From contig JAJEKV010000025.1 in the NCBI GenBank assembly GCA_021234155.1, forward strand, positions 1 to 64,000: 64,000 nucleotides of DNA. The letters are read 5' to 3'. The notes beneath the pieces are model-generated. The model saw nothing but the letters and a program-made list of their open reading frames with translations, was not told the DNA's origin and did no database searches. This stretch comes from Isoetes taiwanensis (taxonomy: Eukaryota > Streptophyta > Lycopodiopsida > Isoetales > Isoetaceae). The position numbers and the translations under genes were made by a program. This document shows positions 26,001 through 36,110 of the stretch, piece by piece (the first letter of the stretch is position 1; the number at the start of each line of letters is the position of its first letter).

Positions 26001-26160
26001 TTCGGCGAGGAAATCGTCCGGTTGGTATCAGGCGAGGTCTCGAGTTCGAGTCTCCATGGGTGCCTATATGCATGGGTAATTTGCAAAGACTTGGTAATCA
26101 TTGTGACATGGTATAGCCTTGGATGCTCGAGGGCGAGCATAGTTCTAGTGGGAGAGGCAT
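23071..26160. other. 3.1 kb between direct repeats, no recognisable gene
   Basis: Frames of up to 113 codons occur (for example 23,856-24,197 minus and 25,073-25,378 plus) but none shows a family motif. The 25,073 frame has hydrophobic stretches but no clear signal or fold. If the flanking repeats are LTRs this would be a short non-coding interior, but no PBS or PPT is visible. At about 26,010-26,060 a GGTTGGTATCAGGC word followed by GAGTTCGAGTCTCC resembles the A and B boxes of a tRNA-derived SINE, though they are unusually close together. Confidence 0.35.
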
Positions 26161-26162
26161 AC

Positions 26163-26315
26163 TTGGGCCCATGGTAGACGCGCTTCGGTATTCGAACCTT
26201 GAATGTGCGTGGGGCGCGTTCGAGACAAAGGCATAAATGGGTAGAAGTGACTACTCATAAGCGTCTAAGCGGTTTTGCTTGGTTGGTTAAGGGCATGTCG
26301 GTTAGGCGTTACAAT
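26163..26315 (+). repeat. separated direct repeat, right copy
   Basis: Partner of 22,917-23,070 in the same orientation. Neither copy has TG...CA ends that I can define, so the repeat class stays open. Confidence 0.7.
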
Positions 26316-26319
26316 GCTT

Positions 26320-26794
26320 GGGCATGCGGAGAGGAATTATCATATCAATAGCTTGAGAAAGTTGAACGAAAGAGGAATGGCTTGATTGGGCCATTTGGCT
26401 ATAAGGCTCAAATCCGGCCATCTCTAAAAAGAAGACAAATCAGAAAGGAAGATTAAAAACTAGAAGAAAGATTAAAAACTCTACTTATACAGAGTTAAAT
26501 TTCTAGGAAAAAATCTATAAAACATATAGCATTTTTTTACTTCTTGTAAAGAGAGCATTCTATCTGTTGCAAATTAATGATCATTCAAATTACGTGCGTT
26601 AATTGAACATGAACAATCCAAACAAAATGTCATTTTAAAGCATAGATGTAAATTCGAATAAAATGTTCTTAGATTGGAAGCCTAAAATTCTGAATAACAG
26701 AATGGCAATGGCGTATACAAAATTGAGTTCTAAGAAGAAGAAAGGGAGAGGAGAATTTTGATGGAGGAAAAATTGCATGCCGGTTTGGCAAGTA
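26320..26794. other. non-coding, nothing recognised
   Basis: AT-rich spacer. It contains AAAAACTAGAAGAAAGATTAAAAACT-type short duplication near 26,450-26,480, but nothing codes. Confidence 0.35.
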
Positions 26795-26822
26795 TCTGCT
26801 TTGCTTTGCTTTGCTTTGCTTG
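26795..26822. repeat. (CTTTG)n microsatellite, probable SINE tail
   Basis: About five CTTTG units. Read on the minus strand it is (CAAAG)n and lies exactly where the 3' tail of the minus-strand SINE-like unit would be. Confidence 0.75.
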
Positions 26823-26823
26823 T

Positions 26824-27662
26824 CTGGACTAGCTAAGCTTATCCCCGCCTTTGCGGCAGCCAAAGTGGAGGACACGTATAGGCTTTTAAGTTCTACCACG
26901 TCGGGGATCATCATCGTATAACTCCAGTAACCAACTCCCAAAGATAAACATACATTGGCAAGGTTTGAACCCATGACCAAATGCACATTTATTTTGGCAT
27001 TACTAGGCCTATACCAACTCACCACACATCGGATTGGGCAAAACTTTTGCCTTACATGCACACTTTGTAGGCGGGATATAATCCCCTTAGGAAGTCTAGG
27101 TCCTAGGGGGCAACTCTAGGGGCATGGCGTTTTAGCCTCACCATCCTAGTGCCACCTACCATAGTCCCATTGTTTTTTTATTACTTTGTTTAAGGTCCAT
27201 ACTAGACTAATCTTATGCTGGACTAGCTAAGCTTATCCCCGCGCCTTGCGGCTGACCAAAGTGGAGGACGTATAGGCTTTTAAGTTCTACCGTCGGGGAT
27301 CATCATCATTATAACCCGGTAACCAACTCCCAAAGATAAACATACATTGGCAAGGTTTGAACCCATGACCAAATGCACATTTATTTTGGCATTACTAGGC
27401 CTATACCAACTCACCACACATCGGGTTGGGCAAAACTTTTGCCTTACATGCACACTTTGTGGCGGGGATATAATCCTTAGGAAGTCCTAGGTCCTAGGGG
27501 GCAACTCTAGGGGCATGGCTTTTAGCCTCACCATCCTAGTGCCACCTACCATAGTCCCATTGTTTTTTTATTACTTTGTTTAAGGTCCATACTAGACTAA
27601 TCTTGTACAGACTAGCTAGCTTATCCCACTGCCTTGCGGCAGCCAAAGTGGAGGACACGTAT
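26824..27662 (-). repeat. tandem 390-bp units (2.1 copies) with tRNA-like pol III boxes
   Basis: Unit starts (CTGGACTAGCT or variant) lie at 26,824, 27,218 and 27,608, giving units of 394 and 390 bp and a third copy cut at about 27,662. On the minus strand each full unit holds TGGTGAGTTGGTATAGGCC, resembling a tRNA A box (one base short), and about 35 bp later GGTTCAAACC, a good B box. In copy 1 these lie at 27,007-27,025 and 26,962-26,971. This is the layout of a tRNA-derived SINE head; a body and a CAAAG tail follow. The tandem copies probably arose by duplication of a SINE plus flank. The LINE replaces the rest of copy 3. Confidence 0.78.
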
Positions 27663-27714
27663 GGGGACTCAAACAGAAGGGAGGGGACAGCAACATGAAA
27701 GCAAGGAATGAACA

Positions 27715-28700
27715 AGATGGCATTGGAACCGCGGTATGAAAGAATTACGGATAAATTGTATAAGGCAGGGGGCACCTCGGTACCAATACCAATACTACGG
27801 GATCAGGACAAACCATGCTTCAACATGCTAGAGGTAATGATAGCCCTAAACAGGATGGCAAACCATAAAGCACCAGATCTATATGGCCTGACCGTGGAAT
27901 TCTTTGAAGTGTCTTTGAGGCAAATTGGCAGGCAGTCCTGGGACATTTTCAATGGCATCATACACCACAGGACTTCAGACGGATGGGACATACAAGAGTC
28001 ATACCTCTACATAAGGGGGGAAGCGAGAGCCAGGATCAGTGTAACTATAGGGCGATAATGGTGAGCTCGATTTTTTAGCAAAATGGTTGGAAAAATCTTG
28101 GATAACAAATTAGAAATGGGCAGAAGAAGGAAATATGAGAACACAAGGGCAAGCAGGGTTCAGGCCGGAACACTCAACCACAGATCATCTTGTGACTCTT
28201 CGGATATTAATAGAACAGAACAAAGCGCAGGGAAGGAAGATCATCTGTTGCCTTGTAGATTTCAGAAAAGCATTCGACATAAGTCAGGAGAAGCTATTAA
28301 AAAGATTGATAGACATGCAAGCCCCAGATAAATATGGTAGAGATCGATTGCAAGATTATACCATAAGGTATATGCTAAGATGGAACAAGAAGGACAGCCG
28401 ATAATCTGTGACACAAGGCTGCCCGTTATCCCCAACTCTGTTTGGAATATACATAGATGCTCTGCAGGGATACATAGCAGAACAGCAAGGGGACGAATAT
28501 GCCCCCACATTAGGAGACACGAAGGTACCAATAATGCTATATCTTTGATGATCTCGATTATGATGGCCACAAAAACAAAGGGATGCCACAGTCGCTAAAA
28601 ATTCTAGAACAATTACGTGAAGAGGCAGGGTGACCAGTAAATCTAGCAAAGACTAAGATAGTCATCTTTGGTCATAAGAGCAGGGCATAAACCCTTCGGA
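27715..28700 (+). pseudogene. LINE reverse transcriptase (degenerate)
   Basis: In shifting plus frames the following appear in RT order. MIALNRMANHKAPD with GLTVEFFE (about 27,838-27,905) is the KAPGxDGLxxEFF motif. A NYRAIMVSSIF-like word follows (about 28,040-28,075), then QAGFRPEHSTTDHL (28,145-28,190). LVDFRKAFD (28,253-28,279) carries the motif A catalytic Asp. GCPLSPTLFGIY (28,424-28,455) is motif B. A damaged YxDDL motif C lies at about 28,540. The order and spacing are typical of non-LTR RT palms. Frameshifts occur before motif A, between A and B and within C. Confidence 0.87.
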
Positions 28701-29479
28701 TATAAGGAAAAAGACATAGAGGAAGCAATGTATCTGAGATATCTAGGGTATGATGCGATGGCGCTGGAAATGGGCCAAAGGAACTAACGCCGGTTCCAAA
28801 CAGCTATAGGGAGCTACTTCAACATGAAGAATTTTTTGTAAAAGTAGAATAATGGCCCCAGGACATCAAATGTTACCTATTCGGTCTACGGTAGCCACCA
28901 CTTTCAGTTATGAGGGGCAGAAGCATGGGGCGGGTCTAGCAGGCGAGAAATTGGGAAAAGGAGGAAGGAATTCTTAGGCAATGGCATGCAGGGGAATTGT
29001 GGTAGGGACAAATCATGCCTTGACAATCATGATCCTCGAAAGCAGGGGCAAAACCAATGGAGGTGAGAGCATGGAGAGAACCATAAGTTACGATCCGGAG
29101 ACAATGGGGAGACATTCAAGGGAACCTGTCTAGCATTGCAATTACCGAATCGGCAAAGTCACATATCCTCCACGGGTAGTGGATGGTTTAAAAAGAGGTG
29201 GCAACATGGACGAGAGAGATGGGATTAAACTTGGGTGACCTAATAAAAAAAGGGGAGGTGGAATGAGGTGGGCGTGACAGAGCCACGAGGCGTGGGCTGC
29301 AAAGACACCTGGGACCCAAGACCCAAGGCAGATTGGCTCCACGCAAGTTTTCAATCGGATCAGCAAATAGGACACCCGGATGTAGGGATAACATATTGGG
29401 AAAAAGCGAAGAGACAATGCAGCTAGATTCAGGATGGGAAGTCATGATCTAAGAATCGAAAAAGAGGGTGGAGAGGGAT

Positions 29480-29720
29480 AGACAAGAAGGACGGGATATG
29501 CAAAATGCGGTGGCGGTGGGAGAATAGAGGATGAGAATCACATGATTAACGACTGCCCGATTTACGGAGACATCAGAGACAAATACAGAAATATAAGATG
29601 GGACCGGTCTATATGCTGATGACGGTAACAGAATCGCTTCGGGATTTGGCAGACGCGATCCAAAGAATGATAACCAGACACAGAAAAGTGCACAGTGAAA
29701 GGGGGTTCGTAATATGACCC
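29480..29720 (+). pseudogene. LINE C-terminal zinc-knuckle region
   Basis: One frame reads YAKCGGGG followed by ENHMINDCPIYGDIRDKY (about 29,498-29,590). The C...C...H...C arrangement before P-x-Y is typical of the end of non-LTR ORF2 proteins. The first cysteine region is altered by a repeated GGTGGC word, possibly a base-call problem. Confidence 0.7.
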
Positions 29721-29975
29721 GTACAAAACGGGTCATAAAGCCCCATACAAATTGTTCAGTTAAAAGCTGATTGATAACGACGCATCTTGCCGTACCCCGA
29801 AGCGAGGTAAAAAGCGGGATCTTTGGTAATAAAAAAAGTCACCGCCGAGAAAAGGCTACATCATAACTGGCGTGATGTGCTAGTAGCACCCTTTCGGGGA
29901 GCTTCGCCCATGCTACACAAGTCGGGGGGGGCCTTTGGCACAAGGGACATTAATGTATTCTATTCTATTCTATTG

Positions 29976-30330
29976 CATTTTGAGGGATTCCCCTCGGAAT
30001 AAAATGAACTACCGGTCAGATGCGGAATGGGTTGGGATGTAGAAAACCAAACCTTTTTTTTTCCTCATGTGGCACAAAGTTAGTGGGTAAAAAATAAGAC
30101 ACTTAGTAGTGGAAAATCACCCTTATTTGTAAGAATGACACTCAAAAGGGATATTCCATGACACTAGGGATTAGCGGGAGTAAAAGCGGACTATCCAAAA
30201 CTTGCGTGACTAAGGGGATTGTTTTCTAAACAAGCGAATTTTTTTTATTGCTTTGAATGTTTGGAGCAGATCTTCCAACAATGGTGACCCCATGGGCCTT
30301 TTTTTTTTTTGCATTAATCTGGTGTTGTAT
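29976..30330. other. non-coding, with a 40-bp word shared with 43.7 kb
   Basis: 30,113-30,150 repeats a word also found at 43,679-43,716 (AATCACCCTTATTTGTAAGA and its continuation). The rest has homopolymer T runs and no gene. Confidence 0.5.
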
Positions 30331-30334
30331 CCTA

Positions 30335-31190
30335 CCCACAACGAAACCTGTCAGTACCTAGGAGATCAATGCCCTTCTCGACTTTGGATTCCTGTGCGAT
30401 CCCTGTGCTTGGAAACGTATTATTTGCAATAATAATACCAACATTATCGAGATCTATCTGAATAACGCAAGTCTAAGTGGTACTTTCGCATCCTCAATTG
30501 GCAATCTCTCGTTTCTTTAGAAAATGAAGCTAGGCAGTAACTTCTTGAGAGGTGAAATAAATTCTTCAACCTTTCAGCTCAAATCCTTGCTAGTTCTGGG
30601 GTTGGGAACCAGTAATCTAACAGGTAACATTCCAGCAAAGATTGGGAACTTGATCAACTTGAGATCTCTTTATCATTGAGAATAATAATTTCTCGGACCC
30701 CAATGCTTCCATCTTTGGGAATTTGATCCATCTAGAAAAGATGGTTTTGTCTACTAACTTTTTGGCGGGGGCCATTCCACGAATTGGGAAGGCTAAGCAA
30801 TCGACCATGCTTACGCTAAATGCTAACGATTTGAGTGGGGAACTACCTTCCTCTTTCTCCAATCTCACCAACATGAAAAACCTTACTCTAAATCTTTGAA
30901 TGGACAATCTTTGAATGACCGGATGATTCTGGATGATTGTTATATATCTACATCAACAATATCAAATACAAGATTGGGCATTTTGATCTTTGGATTTGAT
31001 GGGTATATATCTCAAGGCGTTGGTGACATTTTTAATATTACGGTGTTGGATTTAAGTGGAAACAACTCAAGAGACTCTATGCACTGAGCTATAGCTTTTG
31101 CCTCATTTGTATGAGATGGATCTAGGGATAACTACTTTCTTGGCCTTGTGCCTCTCTCCAAGTTTTTGTCATTAGATTGGGAGAAAAACA
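30335..31190 (+). pseudogene. LRR receptor-kinase ectodomain fragment (RKF1/LRR-VIII-like)
   Basis: The plus strand reads CDPCAWKRIICNN, the cysteine-pair N-cap of plant LRR receptors. Successive leucine-rich repeats follow: LNNASLSGTFASSIGNLSFL, LGSNFLRGEI, LGTSNLTGNIPAKIGNL, LSTNFLAGAIP and LNANDLSGELPSSFSNLTNM. After a gap come FNITVLDLSGNN and a DNYFLGLVPLS-like repeat. Such receptors sit in the plasma membrane with a cytoplasmic kinase, and the LSGTFxxSIGNLSFL wording resembles subfamily VIII. Stops fall between repeats. No signal peptide, malectin or kinase domain is seen, so this is a truncated pseudogene. The chromovirus inserted 0.4 kb downstream, but no kinase part appears beyond it. 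Confidence 0.82.
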
Positions 31191-31563
31191 TATGATTTTG
31201 TCTTGAAAGCATGTAGCGACAAATGTCTTTGCTGAGAATCGAGTGAAAGTAGTTTCACATTGCGGATCTTGAGTTCAAAACATTTGTGCATTTTAAATAT
31301 AGCTATAAATATCTGTATCATTCCCTATGAGTAAAATGTTAGCCATGTATACATGGTTGACATTTGAGGATTAGTGGTTATATGCTTGTGTCATGCTTAT
31401 TCCTGACAATTCTGCTCATTAACAGTCATCGTGCTTAGAATTATTGTTAGAACAACAATTCCTACGTGCAACATGTACATAAATTTTGCCTTATATTTGG
31501 TCTACTTTACAATTTTCCTTCTAGAGCAAAGTATCATTTCTTGAATCTAGCAGGATTCACAAT
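31191..31563. other. non-coding flank of the chromovirus
   Basis: AT-rich sequence without coding motifs. It ends in AGTCT (31,564-31,568), the left copy of the chromovirus target duplication. Confidence 0.4.
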
Positions 31564-31568
31564 AGTCT

Positions 31569-33201
31569 TGTGGCTCCCACGCTAAATATCACGGCCGGCG
31601 TGGTACACTTTCGGCAGGAAATCCCCATCAGGTCCATCAACGCATGGGCCCTCCGAATCTAACCGCTTTCTGAGAGAATCTAAGCGGCGGGCGGGGGACC
31701 GAAAGGTGTCTTGCGCGCCCTTCCCCTATGGGCTCCTATCACAGCGGAAGCGATAACACGTCAGAACTAGCATAAAACATATACAAATACTACCTCGAAG
31801 GGTAGTGCACCACACATATACCAATGCAAAGATGATAATCACAAACCATAAAAGCGGGAGGCTCCTACCGGCTCGGACTCATAAGGAGGATGGCCCGAGG
31901 CTAGGCCTCAAGATAGAAGCGAGGCAGGAGTCATGGCGATGGCGGGTGGCCAGAACAATGGCTAGGGTTGACCACTCCATCCGCCCCTCTGTGCATATGC
32001 TGCCGGATGGGCTAGATCAGGGCTCGACGGGACTCTAGCCTTGGGATCGCATAATCCCATGGCATCACCCGCCCGGGACTACTCCGAGGGTTGCATCTCC
32101 CACGTGTCCAGATGAGGCGGGGAAGGGTTGCATCTCCCTTCCCGGGGTCTAGAGGTGCCGTGGGCGGCTAGAGAATCGTGGCGACACCACGATTCGTACC
32201 CGGTGAACCCCCAAAGCGAGCCAAGCCAAGACTTGCGGCCGAGGAGGGGGCAACACCATTGCCCGGGGAGGTGTCGGACCCATGCTCGCCCACACAAAGT
32301 GACCAACCATAAGCCTAGCCCACTATGGGATCCCCGAAGCCCCCCTCGGCGGGGGATCCTCCCTCCACTTTCCCTCTAGCCCGTTATGCGGTGCTGAGTC
32401 ATATCATAGCCTCAATAGCCTGGTGGGCTCCTATGCACTGGGTGGCACTAATAGGAACTAAAGGGATCTACTCTAGGAGCATACTACATATGGCCCTAGG
32501 TCTACCCCCCTTCCCAATACAAGAGGAGCAAACATGATCAACCAACATCACATAATCATCATATCCTAAGAATGATCATAAGAAGAACATCTTAACCTAA
32601 TCATACAATCTAACTAATGGTTAGGGTTCATTGATTAGGGTTCAAGATGTTGAATACGGGTTCTAGGATGGCTCTACTCTAGATACAAGATACTAGCATA
32701 TCTGGAATGCTAATTCCAGATAAGCTATCACAACTACTATCCTACATACACGCTCTGAAGCTCTCCCTCGGATCAGGTGTGCCTCCATAGTCTTGACTCA
32801 CGAGATGCTGCTCCTACTCCAAGAACGAGTCTACCCCTGGGGCTCTTTGCACCAGCCTATGCCACAACAAGCGATGTTGAAGCTTGGGGTTCGAGCAGTA
32901 GGTGAGTCTCACGGGTGCTAGGGCTGGAAAGAGGCCTAGGGTTAGGGTTTCAGCCTATATAAGTTAGGTCCACCTAGGATGCCACGTTGGCACCAATCGA
33001 GATTGAGTCATGTGTGGCGGGTGCCCCAATAGGTTAAGGCCCGTGGATAATGGTCTAACCTATGGTTGGCTAAGTTATGAGAATAACTTGGCCATGCCCC
33101 CCTAGTGCCACAATCTATGGTATACAAGGCTATGAAGATAGACTTGTATAGTGGCGGATCGAGGAATATCGTATTTATGGTATATTCCTGGGACCGTCAC
33201 A
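31569..33201 (-). repeat. chromovirus 3' LTR (left)
   Basis: 1,633 bp. It shares long identical runs with the right LTR, for example about 150 bp beginning at GGTGTCTTGCGCGC (31,706) and about 190 bp near 32,533-32,720. These are separated by short, dense clusters of differences at CAG/CTG, CCGG and GGCG sites. Confidence 0.93.
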
Positions 33202-33213
33202 TTCTCCCAACAG
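33202..33213 (-). promoter_or_regulatory. chromovirus polypurine tract
   Basis: On the minus strand CTGTTGGGAGAA directly precedes the 3' LTR start TGTGACGG. The purine run is short but in the expected place. Confidence 0.7.
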
Positions 33214-33654
33214 GACAATCTTTGTCCTCGGCATTGCGCTAAGATGACGAACCTACCTTATGCTGCAAAAAAACAACAACATGTCATAACCTTTAGTTTA
33301 CTTTAGCAATCAAGTTTTATTAGTAAAAAGTCAAAATTTAGGCTATATTTGTACTTATACAAAATTATATAGCCTTAACACCGTTATTTCCTACGATAAT
33401 ACAAAATACTATTATAAGTGTTATTAGGGTTCATAATCTAAATTATGGCTCCCCCTATCTTCTCGTAATGCGCTCCTCGTTGAAGTCCCCCTTCTACTTG
33501 CCTGCAAAAGGAGCACATTACGTTAGTTTAATTAATAATTTGTGGTTTTAGGGGACCACCCCTTACCTCCTTGAGCGAACTCTTCGGCTCAAGGTTGTCC
33601 TACTACCTTGCACAAGATCATGGCCCTTTCGGTTTGAGCTTAAGGATCATTTAA

Positions 33655-33990
33655 GATGCTCCCATCGCCGCCCATGATCGAGTGCTACTGCATTACCGCG
33701 ATCGCCCGGTCGAGTACACCCCGATTACATCATGCCCGAGGGTTTCAAGCTAGGGAGCGTCTCACGATCCCATCATCGGCGCATGATCACTTTAACCTTC
33801 ACCATGACCCTACGGCCGGGTGTCGTCCAGCATCGTGGCATAGAGAGCATCCGATCGATGTCCCATCGCCGCCCACCATGCCTCATTCCTCACTCACATG
33901 ACCCTAATGGTCATGCGCACCTCTTAGTGCGTGTGGCCTAGAAGAATGCCCTAAAGGCGTATCCCATCATCGCCCCCACGATCCAAGGTT
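33655..33990. repeat. about 100-bp tandem array, 4 copies, near the 3' end of the chromovirus
   Basis: CCCATC(A/G)(T/C)CG(C/G)C words lie at 33,661, 33,769, 33,862 and 33,963, spaced 108, 93 and 101 bp, each followed by CATGATC or CACGATC-like bases. The array sits between the chromodomain and the PPT. Such arrays in the 3' untranslated part of plant Gypsy elements are known seeds of satellite DNA. Confidence 0.65.
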
Positions 33991-34079
33991 GCGGCACATG
34001 CACCCTACTAACTAGAATGCATCGCCCAGGTCTAAGGCTAACTAACAACATACTAGCTAACCACGGCAGAGTGAATTCG

Positions 34080-34330
34080 ACCAAGTCGGAGGCGACTAAG
34101 CCCATCAAACTCCTTCATAAACTCGGGTATTGCTTCTCCAAATCTTGCTTCAATACCCATGTCCCGTCTTCGGGCAAGTGCTTCCACTTGACCAAATATT
34201 GGAGGAATTGGGACCACCTAGTCCTCTTGAATGACTTATCAAGAAGCAATTCAGGCACAATTTTAACTTCATCCTCGTCATTTCCAACAAAGTTGGAGTA
34301 TCAAACCCTCCTCGGGGTTAGGATCGTGCC
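34080..34330 (-). pseudogene. chromodomain at the C-terminus of pol
   Basis: The minus strand reads DEDEVKIVPELLLDKSF, then QFLQYLVKWKHLPEDGTW with W at 34,157-34,159, then DLEKQYPSL. This is the chromovirus chromodomain pattern (ILD...QYLVKWKGLPxxEATWE...DL). It keeps the central YLVKW aromatic and a later Trp but lacks an obvious first cage aromatic, as in group II chromodomains. In other chromoviruses this domain binds methylated histone H3 tails and directs integration to heterochromatin. It follows the integrase end (VFHVSLLK, about 34,340-34,362) with no gap. A stop lies in the linker just before it; the domain itself is open. Confidence 0.88.
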
Positions 34331-34339
34331 TTTTAATAA

Positions 34340-35500
34340 ACTCACATGGAAGACCTTAAGGTGGGTCAAGAGATCCAACTTGCGGGGCTTGAGCCCACTC
34401 TTCTCCAAGATCTTGAGCGGACCCGGCCCACCTAGGCGAGCTTCCTACAATTGCCGATCGCGAAGCTTCCCTTGCTTAACCTTTACTTTAGCCAACTTTA
34501 TACGCCACAACAAAACAACTCTCGAGGAGTTTTATGTCTATCTGCTAGACTCTTCAAATATGCCCATCTTTGTTGAAGATACTCTCACACTTCTACCAAA
34601 AGCTATCGCGCATATATGTTGTCGTTGTTGAGAAACTTCCACCTTGGGCACTAAATTATGCCACATAACTATGGTCACACATTGATAAGCATGGCGATCA
34701 TGGGGAAGACATCTTCGATGACTCTTGCTTTATATTATTGCACGTAATTGACCAGGTGGATGTACTTTCGACCCATTTGGATTACTTGTTCCAATCATAG
34801 CTTCTCAGCGTGCTCTCAAAATTGTGTTGGTGCGGTCCCTTTGCGATTATTGCGCAATTGATAAGCAAAAACTCATCAACAAGTTGGTGCGGCTTCGTGT
34901 TGAAGAAATCTTGCTAAGCGTCGCGAAAGAACTTCGGATCTCTGTTGGTGATGATCGACCTGTGCATTCCATGCGGCCTAAAAGAACTCTTATGTAAACC
35001 ACACGGCTAGATCAAAGGCGGTGTCTATGGTGTGGCATGGCAAGTATGTGCCCTTTTGATAAGCTATATACCACAACTATCAAGGCTTTGAAGCTTCTTG
35101 TTGTCCTTGAAGGCCAACTATAAAGCCCATCTTGATGACTTCCCACTTGGTGTGCGGCCTTTGCCCAAGGTTCCAAAACTCACGGAATCGAAGTTGTTTC
35201 GCCCTTGTCCGTGGCTCCTTGACATTCTTGGATATATCTGATTATCTACTTCTTCATACCCGGCGGGGCGTAGCTACTTCTAATCTTGAAGTAGGCCTTT
35301 ATAAATTTTGCATGGCTGGAAATAGGGCTATTATCGTGTCATGGAAGATTGTTCTTACTTCTTATACTTTGGGTAGGCATAATTGTTCTTTGCTATTAGA
35401 GATTGCCTTCCTTTTTAAACTATTTGAAGGTTTATATTTCTTAATCCGTCCTTGCACTCTTGCAGCGACTAGCCCATTATGTGCTTGAAGTCCATGTTGG
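34340..35500 (-). pseudogene. chromovirus integrase remnant (C-terminal GPY/F-like part clear)
   Basis: The readable end (about 34,340-34,500, minus) gives LGGPGPLKILEKSGL and HLKVFHVSLLK, corresponding to the GPFxIxEKxG and NVFHVSxLK words of Gypsy integrase. The catalytic core upstream (34.5-35.5 kb) is too shifted to read with certainty. A 204-codon plus-strand frame at 34,017-34,631 is the antisense shadow of this region. Confidence 0.75.
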
Positions 35501-35559
35501 GGAAGATGGCTTCTTCTATCTTTCTTGCCGACTTCGGCTTGCGAAGTGGAGATGGCATT

Positions 35560-36110
35560 GCAAATTGATGCTTCAAAGGCTTGCCAATGAGTGGCGTCTT
35601 AGCATCTCCATGGCTTCCCTCAATTGGGCTACATGCTCTTCCATTAATTTTTGTAGATCGCGATGTTGTTGAAGAGATATTGATGAAGAAATCATCAAGG
35701 AATCTTGAAGATGTAGATCCTCAATTCATATAAATTGGTGGAGCATTCCATAGACTCAAGGGCATCCTTTGTGAAATGATAGTGCCCATACCAAGTTAGA
35801 AGGAGTCTTATAATTATTTTCCCCTTCATCCTTATTTCTTTGATTGCAGAGCTTAAGTCGATTTTGTAGAAGAATCACGCTTCTTGGGGCTGATCCATTA
35901 TGTCGTTTACTTGCTTTGAGCTTCCCATGGTTGATATACATCTTTGGAATTCCACCTTGGCGAAAGGATCCCCAAGTCGGTCAACTCTTACAAGCTGTTC
36001 CTTGTGTTCCTTGAGCTCTGCTAGCTTGGAAGTGCACATTCTATAAAGAGCCTTGCTAATCGGGTGCAAGAGTGATTTTAGACTCTCGCCTCTATAGAGC
36101 ACAAGCTCTC
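35560..36110 (-). pseudogene. chromovirus reverse transcriptase (degenerate)
   Basis: Starting near 36,102 (minus) the frame reads SLKSLLHPISKALYRM and SKLAELKEH, matching the PISxxPYRMxPxELxELKxQL start of Gypsy RT. Downstream a SSAIKEIR word (motif A area) and WYGHYHF (equivalent to RYGHYEFLVMPFG) appear in other frames. The YLDDI box seems altered to a YLFNNI-like word near 35,670. No active enzyme could come from this sequence as given. Confidence 0.8.

Larger units (their letters stand above)
27663..29975 (+). mobile_element. LINE (non-LTR retrotransposon), 5'-truncated
   Basis: The segment contains a non-LTR reverse transcriptase, a C-terminal CCHC-like knuckle and ends in three ATTCT units (29,956-29,975). 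The left boundary falls abruptly inside the third tandem unit, as expected for a 5'-truncated insertion. No endonuclease domain is present. I did not find a clear target-site duplication. The clade (CR1, RTE or L1-like) is not assigned. Confidence 0.8.

Noticed and set aside
32128-32379. ORFs within the chromovirus LTRs
   Set aside because: They lie inside non-coding LTR sequence, and the corresponding frame is not preserved in the other LTR.
34017-34631. 204-codon plus-strand ORF
   Set aside because: It is antisense to the recognisable integrase C-terminus and chromodomain on the minus strand.
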